Positions 27,075 to 35,517 of a DNA stretch of 60,530 bases are shown in pieces. The position numbers and the translations under genes are program-made. Origin of the DNA: Chloroflexota bacterium (GTDB taxonomy: Bacteria; Chloroflexota; Limnocylindria; Limnocylindrales; CSP1-4); assembly GCA_021786385.1 (NCBI GenBank), contig JAJYNJ010000007.1, forward strand, positions 1 through 60,530, in the 5' to 3' direction. Position 1 is the stretch's first letter. The number at the start of each line of letters is the position of its first letter. Below the pieces are notes generated by a model. That model worked only from the letters and a program-made list of their open reading frames with translations. It made no database searches and was not told the origin of the DNA.

Positions 27075-28782
27075 CTCCCGGGATCGCGCGGAAACGGGCG
27101 CGCACGTGCGCCGCCGACGCGTCGTCGAGCGCCGCCAGCGCCGCTGCCCGGAGCGTCGCCTCGTCGGTGCCACGGATCGCCCGCCGCACCGGGGCGAGGC
27201 TGCTCGCCGCCATGCTCAGCTTGCGGATGCCGAGCCCGACGAGGGCGAGTGCGGCGACCGGGTCGCCGGCCATCTCCCCGCAGACCGACAGCTCGATGCC
27301 AGCCCGTTCGGCGCGCTCGACCGCCTCCCGCACCAGCCGCAGCAGCGCCGGATGGAGCGAGTCCTGGTAGCGCGCCAGCGCCGGGTTCCCGCGGTCAACC
27401 GCCAGCGTGTACTGCAAGAGATCGTTGGTGCCGAGACTCGCAAAGGCGAGCTGCGAAAAGTACGTATGGCCGACCAGGATCGCGCCCGGGATCTCCAGCA
27501 TCACCCCGAGTTCGATCGGCGCGAACGGCTCACCCCGCGCCTCCAGCTCCGCACGCGCCTGCGCGGCGAGCGAGAGGAGCGTCGCCGCGTCGCCCGCGTC
27601 CGCGACCATCGGGGCCATCACCTTGACCGGGCCGGCCAACGCAGCACGCATCGCCGCGCGAAGCTGCCGTAGGAAGATGCCCGGCTGGGTCGCCGCGAGC
27701 CGCAGCGCGCGCACACCCAGGAACGGGTTCGCCTCGGGGGCCAGCGGCAGATACGGGATCGGCTTGTCGCCGCCGATGTCGAGCAGCCGGATCGTCACCG
27801 CATGCGGGGCGAACGCCTCGACCGCGGCCCGGTAGGCCGCGACCTGTTCGTCCTCGGTCGGCTCCGTGAGCCGTTCGAGGAAGAGGAACTCCGTCCGGAA
27901 GAGCCCAACCCCGTGCGCCCCGAGCTCGACCGCGCGCGGTGCCTCCTCCGGCGTGCCGATGTTGGCCAGCAGCGTCACCGCGACCCCGTCGCGCGTCACG
28001 GCGGGCAGGGAGGCCTCGTCGCGGGCCTCGGCATCTGCCTGGCGGGCCTGCACGGCGCGCCGCTCGATCTCGGCGCTGGCCACGGCGTCCGGGTCGATGA
28101 AGACCTCCCCGCTGCTGCCGTCGATGGCGATCTCGCCGGGGGCCAGGGCAGCGAGGAGTCCGGCCACGCCCACGACGGCGGGGATCCCGTAGGCGCGGGC
28201 CAGGATCGCGGCATGCGCGGTCGCCGACCCCGACTCCAGCGCGAACCCGAGCAGCCGCTCCCGCGGCAGCGTCGCGGTCACCGAGGGCGGCAGGTCCTCC
28301 GCGACCACGATGCTCGAGGCGTCGAGGTGCGGCGGGCCGGCGTCGGGGACGCCCGCGGCGCGGCGGGCGATCCGCAGCGCCACGTCGCGCACGTCGGCGG
28401 CTCGGGCCGAGAGCAGCTCGTCGCCCAGCCCACGCAGCTGGTCGGCCAACTCCCGACCGGCCTCGAGGACCGCACCGACGGCGTCGAGGTGGCGCTCCTC
28501 GATGGCCTGCTCGGCGAGCGACGCCAACGCCGGGTCGCGGGCCATCTGCGCCTGCGCGCCAAAGATCGCGCCCTCGTCGGGATGCCCATCGGCGGTCACG
28601 CGCTCCGCGATGGCCTCGAGTTCGGTCGCGGCGAGCGCGGCCGCGGCGGCGAGACGGGCCCGCTCGGTCTCGACCTCCGCCGGCCCGATCGTGCGGGCCT
28701 CGGGTTCGCGGATCGGTTCGATTCGGACCCAGGGTCCCCTGGCCACGCCGCCCGAGGCCGGCGTACCGGACAAGACGCGCAT
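27058..28782 (-). CDS. ptsI: phosphoenolpyruvate--protein phosphotransferase (enzyme I)
   Basis: Autophosphorylates with PEP and transfers phosphate to HPr. The 574-residue product has the active His190 in GSATAHAAILARAYGIPAVV, the PEP/Mg-binding barrel (GLFRTEFLFLERLTEPTEDE; RLLDIGGDKPIPYLPLAPEA; MLEIPGAILVGHTYFSQLAF; LGTNDLLQYTLAVDRGNPAL) and the catalytic Cys in ELSVCGEMAGDP. The usual GGxTSH reads GSATAH, a mild change. The start at 28782 is chosen over 28809 because a CAGAAT box lies 6 nt upstream and MRVLSGTPAS begins the family fold. Together with HPr it serves the DHA kinase genes. Confidence 0.95.
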   Translation of the reverse strand: MRVLSGTPASGGVARGPWVRIEPIREPEARTIGPAEVETERARLAAAAALAATELEAIAERVTADGHPDEGAIFGAQAQMARDPALASLAEQAIEERHLDAVGAVLEAGRELADQLRGLGDELLSARAADVRDVALRIARRAAGVPDAGPPHLDASSIVVAEDLPPSVTATLPRERLLGFALESGSATAHAAILARAYGIPAVVGVAGLLAALAPGEIAIDGSSGEVFIDPDAVASAEIERRAVQARQADAEARDEASLPAVTRDGVAVTLLANIGTPEEAPRAVELGAHGVGLFRTEFLFLERLTEPTEDEQVAAYRAAVEAFAPHAVTIRLLDIGGDKPIPYLPLAPEANPFLGVRALRLAATQPGIFLRQLRAAMRAALAGPVKVMAPMVADAGDAATLLSLAAQARAELEARGEPFAPIELGVMLEIPGAILVGHTYFSQLAFASLGTNDLLQYTLAVDRGNPALARYQDSLHPALLRLVREAVERAERAGIELSVCGEMAGDPVAALALVGLGIRKLSMAASSLAPVRRAIRGTDEATLRAAALAALDDASAAHVRARFRAIPGAAAAG

Positions 28783-28788
28783 GGACGC

Positions 28789-28794
28789 ATTCTG
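28789..28794 (-). promoter_or_regulatory. -10-like box of ptsI
   Basis: On the minus strand CAGAAT lies 6 nt before the ATG at 28782. Weaker than the TANNNT boxes elsewhere in the window. Confidence 0.3.
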
Positions 28795-28884
28795 CCCCAT
28801 CGCCCGCATGCCGTGGGCGCCGCAACGGCACTGCGCGGCGCCGGAAGCTCGTGGCCGCCGGACTGGCGGCTCCCGATGGGCGCC

Positions 28885-29514
28885 TCAGCGGGCGTTCGGC
28901 GGGGATCCGAAGCGGCGCTCCTTGCCCGCCAGCAAGCGCGCGATGTTGTCGTGGTGGAAGAGCCAGATCAGGAGCGGTCCCGCAACCGCATAGCCGTAGT
29001 AGACGGGCGGCTGGTTCGTCAGCGCAGCGGCGATCACCAGCGCGACGCCCGCCGCGGCAGAGCCGGTCAGCGACGCGAGCGACGAGTACCGGCTGGCGAG
29101 CAAGACGATCCCGAAGATCGGCACGATCAGCAGGGCCACGATCGGCTGGATCACGAGCAGGCCGCCGAAGCCGGCCGAGACCCCGCGACCGCCCTGCAGG
29201 CCCAGGAACGGCGAGCGGCTGTGGCCGACGATCGCCGCGAGCGCCGCCAGGACCTCGACGACCGCGCCGGCCCCCACCAGCCGCGCGATCAACACCGCGA
29301 CGATCCCCTTGCAGATATCGAGGAAGCCCGAAAGCAGCGCGAAACGGAACCCGAGCGCGCGCGCGACATTCGCGCCGCCGGTATGTCCGCTGCCGACGGT
29401 GCGAGGATCCGGGCCGCCAGCGAGCCGAGCGACGATCACGCCCCACGGGATCCCACCGACCAGATAGGCCACCACCACGACGACCGCGTCACGGGTCAGC
29501 GTTCCAACGTCCAT
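28885..29514 (-). CDS. plsY: glycerol-3-phosphate acyltransferase PlsY
   Basis: Integral membrane acyltransferase that uses acyl-phosphate to acylate glycerol-3-phosphate at sn-1, the first step of phospholipid synthesis. The 209-residue product has several membrane spans and the three PlsY motifs: VGGIPWGVIVARLAGGPDPR and GSGHTGGANVARALG (motif 1), LGLQGGRGVSAGFGG (motif 2, normally GGKGVAT), and the ending FHHDNIARLLAGKERRFG (motif 3). G3P supply links it to the glycerol island next door. A TATACT box makes it a separate leaderless unit. Confidence 0.93.
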   Translation of the reverse strand: MDVGTLTRDAVVVVVAYLVGGIPWGVIVARLAGGPDPRTVGSGHTGGANVARALGFRFALLSGFLDICKGIVAVLIARLVGAGAVVEVLAALAAIVGHSRSPFLGLQGGRGVSAGFGGLLVIQPIVALLIVPIFGIVLLASRYSSLASLTGSAAAGVALVIAAALTNQPPVYYGYAVAGPLLIWLFHHDNIARLLAGKERRFGSPPNAR

Positions 29515-29522
29515 GATCGCCG

Positions 29523-29528
29523 AGTATA
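29523..29528 (-). promoter_or_regulatory. -10 box of plsY (leaderless)
   Basis: A TATACT box on the minus strand, 8 nt before the ATG at 29514. Confidence 0.6.
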
Positions 29529-29542
29529 CGGTGGCGCGGCCG

Positions 29543-29596
29543 CCCGTCAGGCAGCGGTCGCCCGTCAGGCAGGGGCCGCGCGTCAGGCAGCGGCAG
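29543..29596. repeat. 18-bp tandem repeat, 3 copies, past panE
   Basis: Units of the form CCCGTCAGGCAGCGGTCG repeat three times 21 bp beyond the panE stop. The CGTCAGGC core recurs in the array at 58147. Confidence 0.75.
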
Positions 29597-29617
29597 CCGC
29601 CGAACGGCGATCACCGG

Positions 29618-30652
29618 TCAGAGAGCGGTCGAGGCCACGAGCGCCGCCACCAGCCGCTCGGGCCGGCCGACGAACCACGCCCGCCGCGCAGGATCCTCCG
29701 CAGCGTCCTCGACGAGTCGCCACAACGCGGCGTTCACCGGGGCCGGGATGCCGGCCCGGGCCGCCGCGTCGGCCACGGCGCCGTTCAGCCACGCGACCTC
29801 GGTGGGACCCGGCCCCGCCCGCAGCGCGAGGCGGAGCGAGGGCATCTTCCCGCCACGGACCCCGCCCAGAACACGCGCCAGGATCGGGCGACCGAGCACG
29901 GGCGGCGCGCGCAGCACGCGCACGAGGAGGGGCACGTCGGCACCCGGGAGCGCCACGGGCCGCTGGCCGAGCGCCCCCATCACGGCCAGCGCCTCCAGCA
30001 GCTGGCGGCGCTCGATCTCGTACAGCTGCGGATCCGCGTAGATCGCACCGACATCGAGATCGAGGAGGGCGCTGGTCGCGTTGCCGACCAGGTTCGTGAG
30101 CAGCTTCGACCACTTCATCGAGGCCGCGTCCCGCATCCGCACGGCAGGCATCCCGCCCGCTCGAAACGCGTCGGCGAGGGCGACCGCCACCGCCTCGACG
30201 TCGCCGTCGACTGGGGCCAGACCGATCCCGCCCCGGCGCAGCCAGCGCGCCTCGCCGCCCGCACCCAGCTCGACCGCCGCGGTGAGCGAGGCGGCGATCA
30301 GGCCCGACCCGGGGCGGCGCGTGAGCAGCAGTTCCTCGGCCCCGATCCCGTTCTGCACCGTCACCGCGGGGAGACCGGGCAGATCGCGCAGCACGTCGAC
30401 GGCGCCGGGCAGGTCGAACCGCTTGACGGCGAGGATCGCGGCGTCGAGGTCCTGCGGGAGCCCGGCCGAGGACGCGACGCGCGTCACCGGCACGCTCCGC
30501 CGCCGGTTGCCCGGGCCCCACAACTCGAGCGTGCCGCCGATCGGTCGCTGCGGGCCGGTCCGGCCGACCAGCACGACACCGTGCCCCCCGGCGGCCAGGC
30601 AGCCCCCGAGCACCGAGCCGACGGCACCCGCCCCGACGACCGCGATCCGCAT
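29618..30652 (-). CDS. panE: ketopantoate reductase family protein
   Basis: A 344-residue NADPH-dependent reductase. The N-terminal Rossmann motif RIAVVGAGAVGSVLGGCLAA is at residues 2-21, with VQNGIGAEELLL in the middle and the catalytic region SMKWSKLLTNLVGNATSALL, where Lys and Asn are conserved in ketopantoate reductase. The family includes PanE (pantothenate synthesis) and relatives acting on other 2-ketoacids. Sitting last in the glycerol/DHA operon, 19 bp after dhaM, it could instead act on another small keto-substrate, so the pantothenate role is not certain. Confidence 0.8.
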   Translation of the reverse strand: MRIAVVGAGAVGSVLGGCLAAGGHGVVLVGRTGPQRPIGGTLELWGPGNRRRSVPVTRVASSAGLPQDLDAAILAVKRFDLPGAVDVLRDLPGLPAVTVQNGIGAEELLLTRRPGSGLIAASLTAAVELGAGGEARWLRRGGIGLAPVDGDVEAVAVALADAFRAGGMPAVRMRDAASMKWSKLLTNLVGNATSALLDLDVGAIYADPQLYEIERRQLLEALAVMGALGQRPVALPGADVPLLVRVLRAPPVLGRPILARVLGGVRGGKMPSLRLALRAGPGPTEVAWLNGAVADAAARAGIPAPVNAALWRLVEDAAEDPARRAWFVGRPERLVAALVASTAL

Positions 30653-30671
30653 CGGCCGAGCGGGCCCCGCT

Positions 30672-31142
30672 TCAGTCCGCGACGTGCTTGTCGTAGGAGG
30701 CCGCCGCCTCGGCGGTCGCGAGGACCGCCTCGAGGCTGTCGCCGACACTCGCCTGGACCGCGGCGAACACCGCACCCTCGACCAGCGGGCCCCCACTGAT
30801 GCGCACACGCGCCGCCAGCGCCGGATCGAGCAGGCTCTCCAGGGCGAAGCGCGCCGCGTGTACCGCGCCGTTGAAGTCGACCACCACCACCACGCCGGCC
30901 CCCGCGTCGGCCTCCTCGATCGCCGCCGCGATGCGCGTCGGATCCTCGCCGAGCGAGCCATCGGCGGCGCCCCCCGCCGCGACGACACGGACGTCGGGCG
31001 CCTGCTCGCGCGCCATCTGCAGCGCCATCTCGACGATCCCCTCCGCCACGCGCGCCGAGTGTGACGCCACGACCACCCCGACGAGCGGCCGGCGCTCCGC
31101 GCTCGCCCCGCCACTTGCCGCCCCGCCTGCGATGCTGCTCAC
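30672..31142 (-). CDS. dhaM: DHA kinase phosphotransferase subunit DhaM (EIIA domain)
   Basis: A 156-residue protein of the PTS EIIA-mannose fold that receives phosphate from HPr and gives it to DhaL-bound ADP for dihydroxyacetone phosphorylation. Phospho-His28 lies in VVVASHSARVAEGIVEMALQ; GGAADGSLGEDPTRIAAAIE and VVVVVDFNGAVHAARFALE follow as in DhaM, and SGGPLVEGAVFAAVQASVGD is the family block. It lacks the HPr-like and EI-like domains of E. coli DhaM, consistent with separate HPr and EI. GTG start overlapping the sdhD stop. Confidence 0.88.
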   Translation of the reverse strand: MSSIAGGAASGGASAERRPLVGVVVASHSARVAEGIVEMALQMAREQAPDVRVVAAGGAADGSLGEDPTRIAAAIEEADAGAGVVVVVDFNGAVHAARFALESLLDPALAARVRISGGPLVEGAVFAAVQASVGDSLEAVLATAEAAASYDKHVAD

Positions 31143-31561
31143 GGGTGCGTCACCAAGATGGCCAGGAGTGTCAGGCCGTAGAGGACCGTCACGACCCAGA
31201 CGCCCAGGAGGACGCGCGTCACGATCCGTTCGGCGCGCACGCTCAGCCCGAAGTCGAAGATGACGGCTCGCAGCCCGAGCAGCCCGTGCCAGCTGACCAC
31301 GACCAAGAAGAGCGTCTCGAGCGGCAAGATGACGGGGTTCGTGATGTAGGCGATCACCTCCTGGTAATCGCGCAGCCCACCCTTGACCACGAAGTGGTTG
31401 GCGATCATGTGGAGCGTCACGAGGACCAACACCAGCGCCCCGGTGACGGCCTGCCACCCCCAGCCCACGCCGGGCAGCGTGTCCCGCTCCTCGGGCGCCC
31501 ACCGCACGGGCCGTTCCCCGGGCGCCGACAGAGCCCCAGATTCGTCCGCTCGTCCGGCCAT
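31139..31561 (-). CDS. sdhD: succinate dehydrogenase-type membrane anchor (SdhD-like)
   Basis: About 140 residues with three membrane spans. LVTLHMIANHFVVKGG in the first span and SWHGLLGLRAVIFDFG in the second provide His residues that are likely heme b ligands, as in SdhC/SdhD anchors. The start overlaps the sdhC stop (TGATG), and the gene's own stop overlaps the dhaM start. There is no sdhA in the window; the catalytic partner encoded here is GlpA, so the anchor may deliver electrons from glycerol-3-phosphate to the quinone pool. Confidence 0.85.
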   Translation of the reverse strand: MAGRADESGALSAPGERPVRWAPEERDTLPGVGWGWQAVTGALVLVLVTLHMIANHFVVKGGLRDYQEVIAYITNPVILPLETLFLVVVSWHGLLGLRAVIFDFGLSVRAERIVTRVLLGVWVVTVLYGLTLLAILVTHP

Positions 31562-31989
31562 CACTTCGCCCCCACGTCACTCAGGAACCGCAACGCGCCG
31601 ATCAGCAGCACGATCACGCCGACCGTGCCGAACGCCAAGAGGAGCGCCTTCTGGCGGCTGACGACCAACCCGAACTCCACGAGGGTCAGGCGGATGCCGT
31701 TCAGCCCATGGATCAGCAACCCTGCAAGGAGCACGACATCTAGGACCAGGAAGATCGGGTTCAGGAACCAGTTCAGCAAGGCGTTCCATGAGCTCGGGCC
31801 AGCCGCGAGCTGCGAGAGCACGATCAGGTGCAGGTACAGGTAGAAGAGGACGCCCAGCCCGGTGACGCGGTTGAGGATGAAGGCCCAGCCACCCAGGCGG
31901 CGCCCACGGACGTCGAGCCAGCCGAGGACGCCACGGCGGCGGCCACGAGGAGGGGCCTGCCGCGCGGGGGTGACGGCGCGCTCGCTCAT
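31561..31989 (-). CDS. sdhC: succinate dehydrogenase-type cytochrome b subunit (SdhC-like)
   Basis: A 142-residue protein with three hydrophobic spans after a basic N-terminus. FILNRVTGLGVLFYLYLHLI carries the conserved SGxxL-like start and a heme-binding His, and LLIHGLNGIRLTLVEFG is the HGxxGxR block of succinate dehydrogenase cytochrome b556. With SdhD it would form a quinone-reactive, heme-containing anchor. It starts 10 bp after the SdhB stop. Confidence 0.88.
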   Translation of the reverse strand: MSERAVTPARQAPPRGRRRGVLGWLDVRGRRLGGWAFILNRVTGLGVLFYLYLHLIVLSQLAAGPSSWNALLNWFLNPIFLVLDVVLLAGLLIHGLNGIRLTLVEFGLVVSRQKALLLAFGTVGVIVLLIGALRFLSDVGAK

Positions 31990-31999
31990 TGGAGCACCC

Positions 32000-32734
32000 T
32001 CATCGCCCGACCTCCGCCCGCGGCGCGAAGAGGCGCCGCAGCCGACCTCCGATCAGCGCGCGGCGCAGCTGCATGATGTGCCCGGCCGGATCCACGTTCG
32101 AGGGGCACGCTTCTGTGCATTCGAACGCGGCATGGCAGCGCCACACGCCATGCGGGTCGTCTGCCAGGCTGAGCACGAACGGCAGATCGCGGCCACGCGG
32201 CTCCTCACGCACCCGGTCGGCCGCGGCGAGCGCCGCCGGACCCAGGTAGTCGGGATCGGTGCCCGCGATGGGGCAGACCGAGACGCAGATGCCGCACTCG
32301 ATGCAGTCCTCGTATCGCAGGGCCCGCTCCACGCCCGGCGCACGCTGTGCCCCGGGCACGAGCTCGCTCTCGCGGACCAGTGGACGGTCGATTGCGTTGT
32401 ACCGCGCGAAGAAGGGCGCCATCTCCACGACCAGGTCGCTGACGAGCGGCGCGTTCTCCAACGGTTCGACCACCACCTCGGCGGTGCCGAGCTCGCGGAC
32501 ATTCGTCACGCACGCCAGCACCTCCCGGCCGTTCACCTTCATCGCGCAGGTCCCGCACGACGCGTGGAAGCACGAGTGGCGGAGCGTGAGGCTGGGGTCC
32601 TGGGTGCGCCGGATGGCCGTCAACGCGTCGAGCACCGTGGTGCGCGGCTCGGTCTCGACCTGGAACGTGTCTTGGTGGGGTGCCGCGTCGCCCTGCTTGT
32701 AGCGGTGGACGCGGAACGTGACGGTCTCGCCCAT
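32000..32734 (-). CDS. sdhB: SdhB/FrdB-type iron-sulfur subunit
   Basis: A 244-residue electron-transfer subunit. Cys55, 60, 63 and 75 (HSCFHASCGTC...C) bind a plant-type [2Fe-2S] cluster; Cys144, 147, 150 and 154 (CIECGICVSVCP), with Cys200, 206 and 210 (CHAAFECTEACP), ligate the [4Fe-4S] and [3Fe-4S] clusters. The set of ligands is complete for a succinate dehydrogenase iron-sulfur protein. The upstream gene, 3 bp away, is a GlpA-type flavoprotein rather than SdhA, so this subunit probably takes electrons from GlpA and passes them to SdhC/D. Confidence 0.95.
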   Translation of the reverse strand: MGETVTFRVHRYKQGDAAPHQDTFQVETEPRTTVLDALTAIRRTQDPSLTLRHSCFHASCGTCAMKVNGREVLACVTNVRELGTAEVVVEPLENAPLVSDLVVEMAPFFARYNAIDRPLVRESELVPGAQRAPGVERALRYEDCIECGICVSVCPIAGTDPDYLGPAALAAADRVREEPRGRDLPFVLSLADDPHGVWRCHAAFECTEACPSNVDPAGHIMQLRRALIGGRLRRLFAPRAEVGR

Positions 32735-32737
32735 CGG

Positions 32738-33922
32738 CTACGCGGTGTAGTAGGCCGTGTGTGGCAGCAGCACGGTGTCGCGCGTCCGGCAGGGCGCATC
32801 GACCCCCAGCTTGCGGCAGACGACGTCCGCCGTCGTCTCCGCCATCGCCCGCGCCGTCGTCCCCTTGCCGCCGGAAATGGTGACGAAGCCCTCCACGCCG
32901 TCGCGCTCCATGTGGTCGAAGCACTTGAACGTGCGGCTCAGCTCCCGTCCGGTCGCCGCGCCGCGCGATCCGATCAGCGGGCGGGCCGCCGACCACGCCT
33001 GGCGGAACGGCGCCGAGCGGACCGCCGGGATCAGCTTGGCCCCTTCTTCGTACATCTTCTGCACGTGGTCCTCCGGGACGCCCAGGTCGTCCGGGTCGTC
33101 GACGATCCACGAGCTCGTGCCGACGATCGAGAGCGCGCGTTGCGGCACGACGATGTCACCGTCGCCGGATTTGTGCATGCGGTTGATGACCATGTTGCAG
33201 AAGCGGCCACGCAGCGCGAGCAAGACGCCCGGCGAGGGCTGGATCGGGACGTCCACCCCGGCCATCGCGGCCACCTTCTCGGCCCACGGCCCGCTGGCGT
33301 TCACGACGATATCCGCACTGATCTCGAAATCGCGTTCCGTGCGATGGTCCCGCCCCCGCACGCCGGTCACGCACTTGTCATGCACGATCAGGCTCGTCAC
33401 CTCGCAGAACGGCTGGATCAGCGCGCCGTGTGCCTTGGCGGTGGCGAACCAGCGCAACGGCAGGCGCATCGCATCGAACGTCGCGTCCGGGACCTGGATG
33501 GCGCCCTTCAGCGCGGGGTTCAGGTTCGGTTCGAGGCGCAGCGCCTCGGCCGCCGACAGCCAGCGGGCGGGGATCCCGGTCTCGCCGCAGGCCGCGAAGA
33601 GTTTCTCGCCGTAGGCCATGTCCTCCTCGTCGAGACCGACGAAGAGCCCGTCGTTCTCCTCGAACGAGCCGGGCGCCACACGACGCAGCAGCTGGTTCTC
33701 CTGGATGCATTCGGCCGCGGACTCGGGGTCGTTCACAGCATAGCGGGCGCCGCTGTGGAGCAGGCCATGGTGCCGGCCCGTGGTCCCGGACGTGATCTCG
33801 CCGCGTTCGACGAGCGTGACCCGGAGCCCCCGGAGGGCCAGATCGAGGGCCAGCGCCCCGCCCGTGCCGCCCCCGCCGACGATGACGACGTGCGGCGCGG
33901 GCGAGCGATGGACGACGGTCAT
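32738..33922 (-). CDS. glpA: glycerol-3-phosphate dehydrogenase, GlpA-type FAD subunit
   Basis: FAD-dependent oxidoreductase of 394 residues that would oxidise glycerol-3-phosphate to DHAP. The dinucleotide-binding motif VVIVGGGGTGGALALDLALR is at residues 12-31, then GEITSGTTGRHHGLLHSGAR (the GlpA/GlpD substrate region), ADIVVNASGPWAEKVAAMAG and TISGGKGTTARAMAETTADV. It is closer to anaerobic GlpA than to GlpD, but lacks the C-terminal BFD-type [2Fe-2S] domain of E. coli GlpA (about 540 residues). It lies 3 bp upstream of sdhB, strong evidence for a GlpA-SdhBCD complex; GlpB and GlpC are absent. Confidence 0.9.
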   Translation of the reverse strand: MTVVHRSPAPHVVIVGGGGTGGALALDLALRGLRVTLVERGEITSGTTGRHHGLLHSGARYAVNDPESAAECIQENQLLRRVAPGSFEENDGLFVGLDEEDMAYGEKLFAACGETGIPARWLSAAEALRLEPNLNPALKGAIQVPDATFDAMRLPLRWFATAKAHGALIQPFCEVTSLIVHDKCVTGVRGRDHRTERDFEISADIVVNASGPWAEKVAAMAGVDVPIQPSPGVLLALRGRFCNMVINRMHKSGDGDIVVPQRALSIVGTSSWIVDDPDDLGVPEDHVQKMYEEGAKLIPAVRSAPFRQAWSAARPLIGSRGAATGRELSRTFKCFDHMERDGVEGFVTISGGKGTTARAMAETTADVVCRKLGVDAPCRTRDTVLLPHTAYYTA

Positions 33923-33971
33923 AGCTGGTCTCCAACCCGGCCCTCTCGAGAGCCCGGATCCGTTCAGTGGC

Positions 33972-35474
33972 TCAGTGGTTCTCGACCCAGTCGAAGGTCC
34001 GCGTCACGGCCTTCTTCCAGAACTTGTACTCCTTCTCGCGGGTGGCCGCATCGAGCTGCGGGTGCCACTCCTTGTCCTTGGCCCAGTTGGCGCGCAGATC
34101 CTCGACCGCCTTCCAGAAGCCGACCGCCAGGCCGGCTGCGTAGGCAGCGCCGAGCGCCGTCGTCTCGGCCACCTTCGGGCGGATGACCGGGACGGCAAGG
34201 ACGTCGGACTGGAACTGCATCAGCAGCTCGTTGTAGACCATGCCGCCGTCGACCTTGAGGGCCGTCAGCGCGACGCCGGAGTCGGCGTTCATCGCGTCGA
34301 GCACCTCACGGGTCTGCCAAGCCGTCGCCTCGAGGACGGCACGCGCGATGTGACCCTTGTTCACGTAGCGGGTGAGGCCGGCGATGACGCCGCGGGCGTC
34401 GTTCTTCCAGTACGGCGCGAACAGCCCGGAGAACGCCGGGACGAAGTAGACGCCGCCGTTGTCGTCGACGGTGCGGGCCAGATCCTCGATCTCCGGTGAG
34501 GTCTTGATCATGCCCAGGTTGTCGCGCAGCCACTGCACGAGCGCACCAGTGATCGCGATCGAGCCCTCGAGCGCGTAGACCGCGGGCTGGTCGCCGATCT
34601 TGTAGCCGAGCGTGGTGAGCAGGCCGCTCTTGGACGGCACCGGCTTGGTGCCGGTGTTGAGGAGCATGAAGCAGCCCGTGCCGTACGTGTTCTTCGCCTC
34701 GCCGGCGGAGAAGCACGTCTGGCCGAAGAGCGCCGCCTGCTGGTCGCCGAGGTCGCCGGCGACCGGGACGCCGGCGAGGTCGCCGGTGGCCTTGCCGTAG
34801 ACCTCGCTGGAGGCCTTGATGGCCGGCAGCATCGCGCGCGGGATGCCCATCAGCTTCAGGATCTCGGGATCCCAGTCGAGGGTCGCGAGGTTCATCAGCA
34901 TGGTGCGGCTGGCGTTCGTGACATCCGTCACGTGGACGCCGCCCGACGGGCCGCCGGTCAGGTTCCAGATGCACCAGGTGTCGATGTTGCCGAAGAGCAA
35001 TTCCCCGGCCTCGGCCTTGGCACGCGCACCCTCGACGTTGTCGAGGATCCACTTGATCTTCGGACCGGAGAAGTAGGTCGCCAGCGGCAGGCCGACCTTG
35101 GGCCGGAGCCGATCCTGGCCACCGTCCTTCGCCAGCTCGTTGCAGATGTCGGCCGTCCGGGTGTCCTGCCAGACGATCGCGTTGTGGATCGGCTTGCCCG
35201 TGCGGCGATCCCAGACCACCGTGGTCTCGCGCTGGTTGGTGACGCCCACGGCGGCCAGATCGGCCGCGCTGACGCCGGCCTTGGCCAGGGCACCGCGGAT
35301 GACCTCGACGCTGCGGTTCCAGATCTCGAGCGGATCGTGCTCCACCCAGCCGGGCTTCGGGTAGATCTGCTCGTGTTCCTTCTGATCGATCGCGACGACG
35401 GCGCCGGCGTGATCGAAGATCATGAAGCGGGTGCTGGTCGTGCCCTGATCGAGGGCGCCGACGTATCTCGCCAT
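33972..35474 (-). CDS. glpK: glycerol kinase
   Basis: FGGY-family kinase phosphorylating glycerol to sn-glycerol-3-phosphate for GlpA or phospholipid synthesis. The 500-residue product begins [17 protein letters not shown] (ATP phosphate loop), has [20 protein letters not shown] and [17 protein letters not shown] for glycerol binding, [13 protein letters not shown], and the FGGY signatures [14 protein letters not shown] and [20 protein letters not shown]. It lies between dhaL and glpA in one operon, with 43- and 49-bp gaps. Confidence 0.97.
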   Translation of the reverse strand: MARYVGALDQGTTSTRFMIFDHAGAVVAIDQKEHEQIYPKPGWVEHDPLEIWNRSVEVIRGALAKAGVSAADLAAVGVTNQRETTVVWDRRTGKPIHNAIVWQDTRTADICNELAKDGGQDRLRPKVGLPLATYFSGPKIKWILDNVEGARAKAEAGELLFGNIDTWCIWNLTGGPSGGVHVTDVTNASRTMLMNLATLDWDPEILKLMGIPRAMLPAIKASSEVYGKATGDLAGVPVAGDLGDQQAALFGQTCFSAGEAKNTYGTGCFMLLNTGTKPVPSKSGLLTTLGYKIGDQPAVYALEGSIAITGALVQWLRDNLGMIKTSPEIEDLARTVDDNGGVYFVPAFSGLFAPYWKNDARGVIAGLTRYVNKGHIARAVLEATAWQTREVLDAMNADSGVALTALKVDGGMVYNELLMQFQSDVLAVPVIRPKVAETTALGAAYAAGLAVGFWKAVEDLRANWAKDKEWHPQLDAATREKEYKFWKKAVTRTFDWVENH

Positions 35475-35517
35475 AGATGCCTCCCAGCTCGTTCAAGCGT
35501 GCCGGCCCAGGCGCCGG

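Noticed and set aside
28700-28745. tRNA T-arm-like GGTTCGATTCG
   Set aside because: Lies inside the ptsI coding region and no cloverleaf can be drawn around it.
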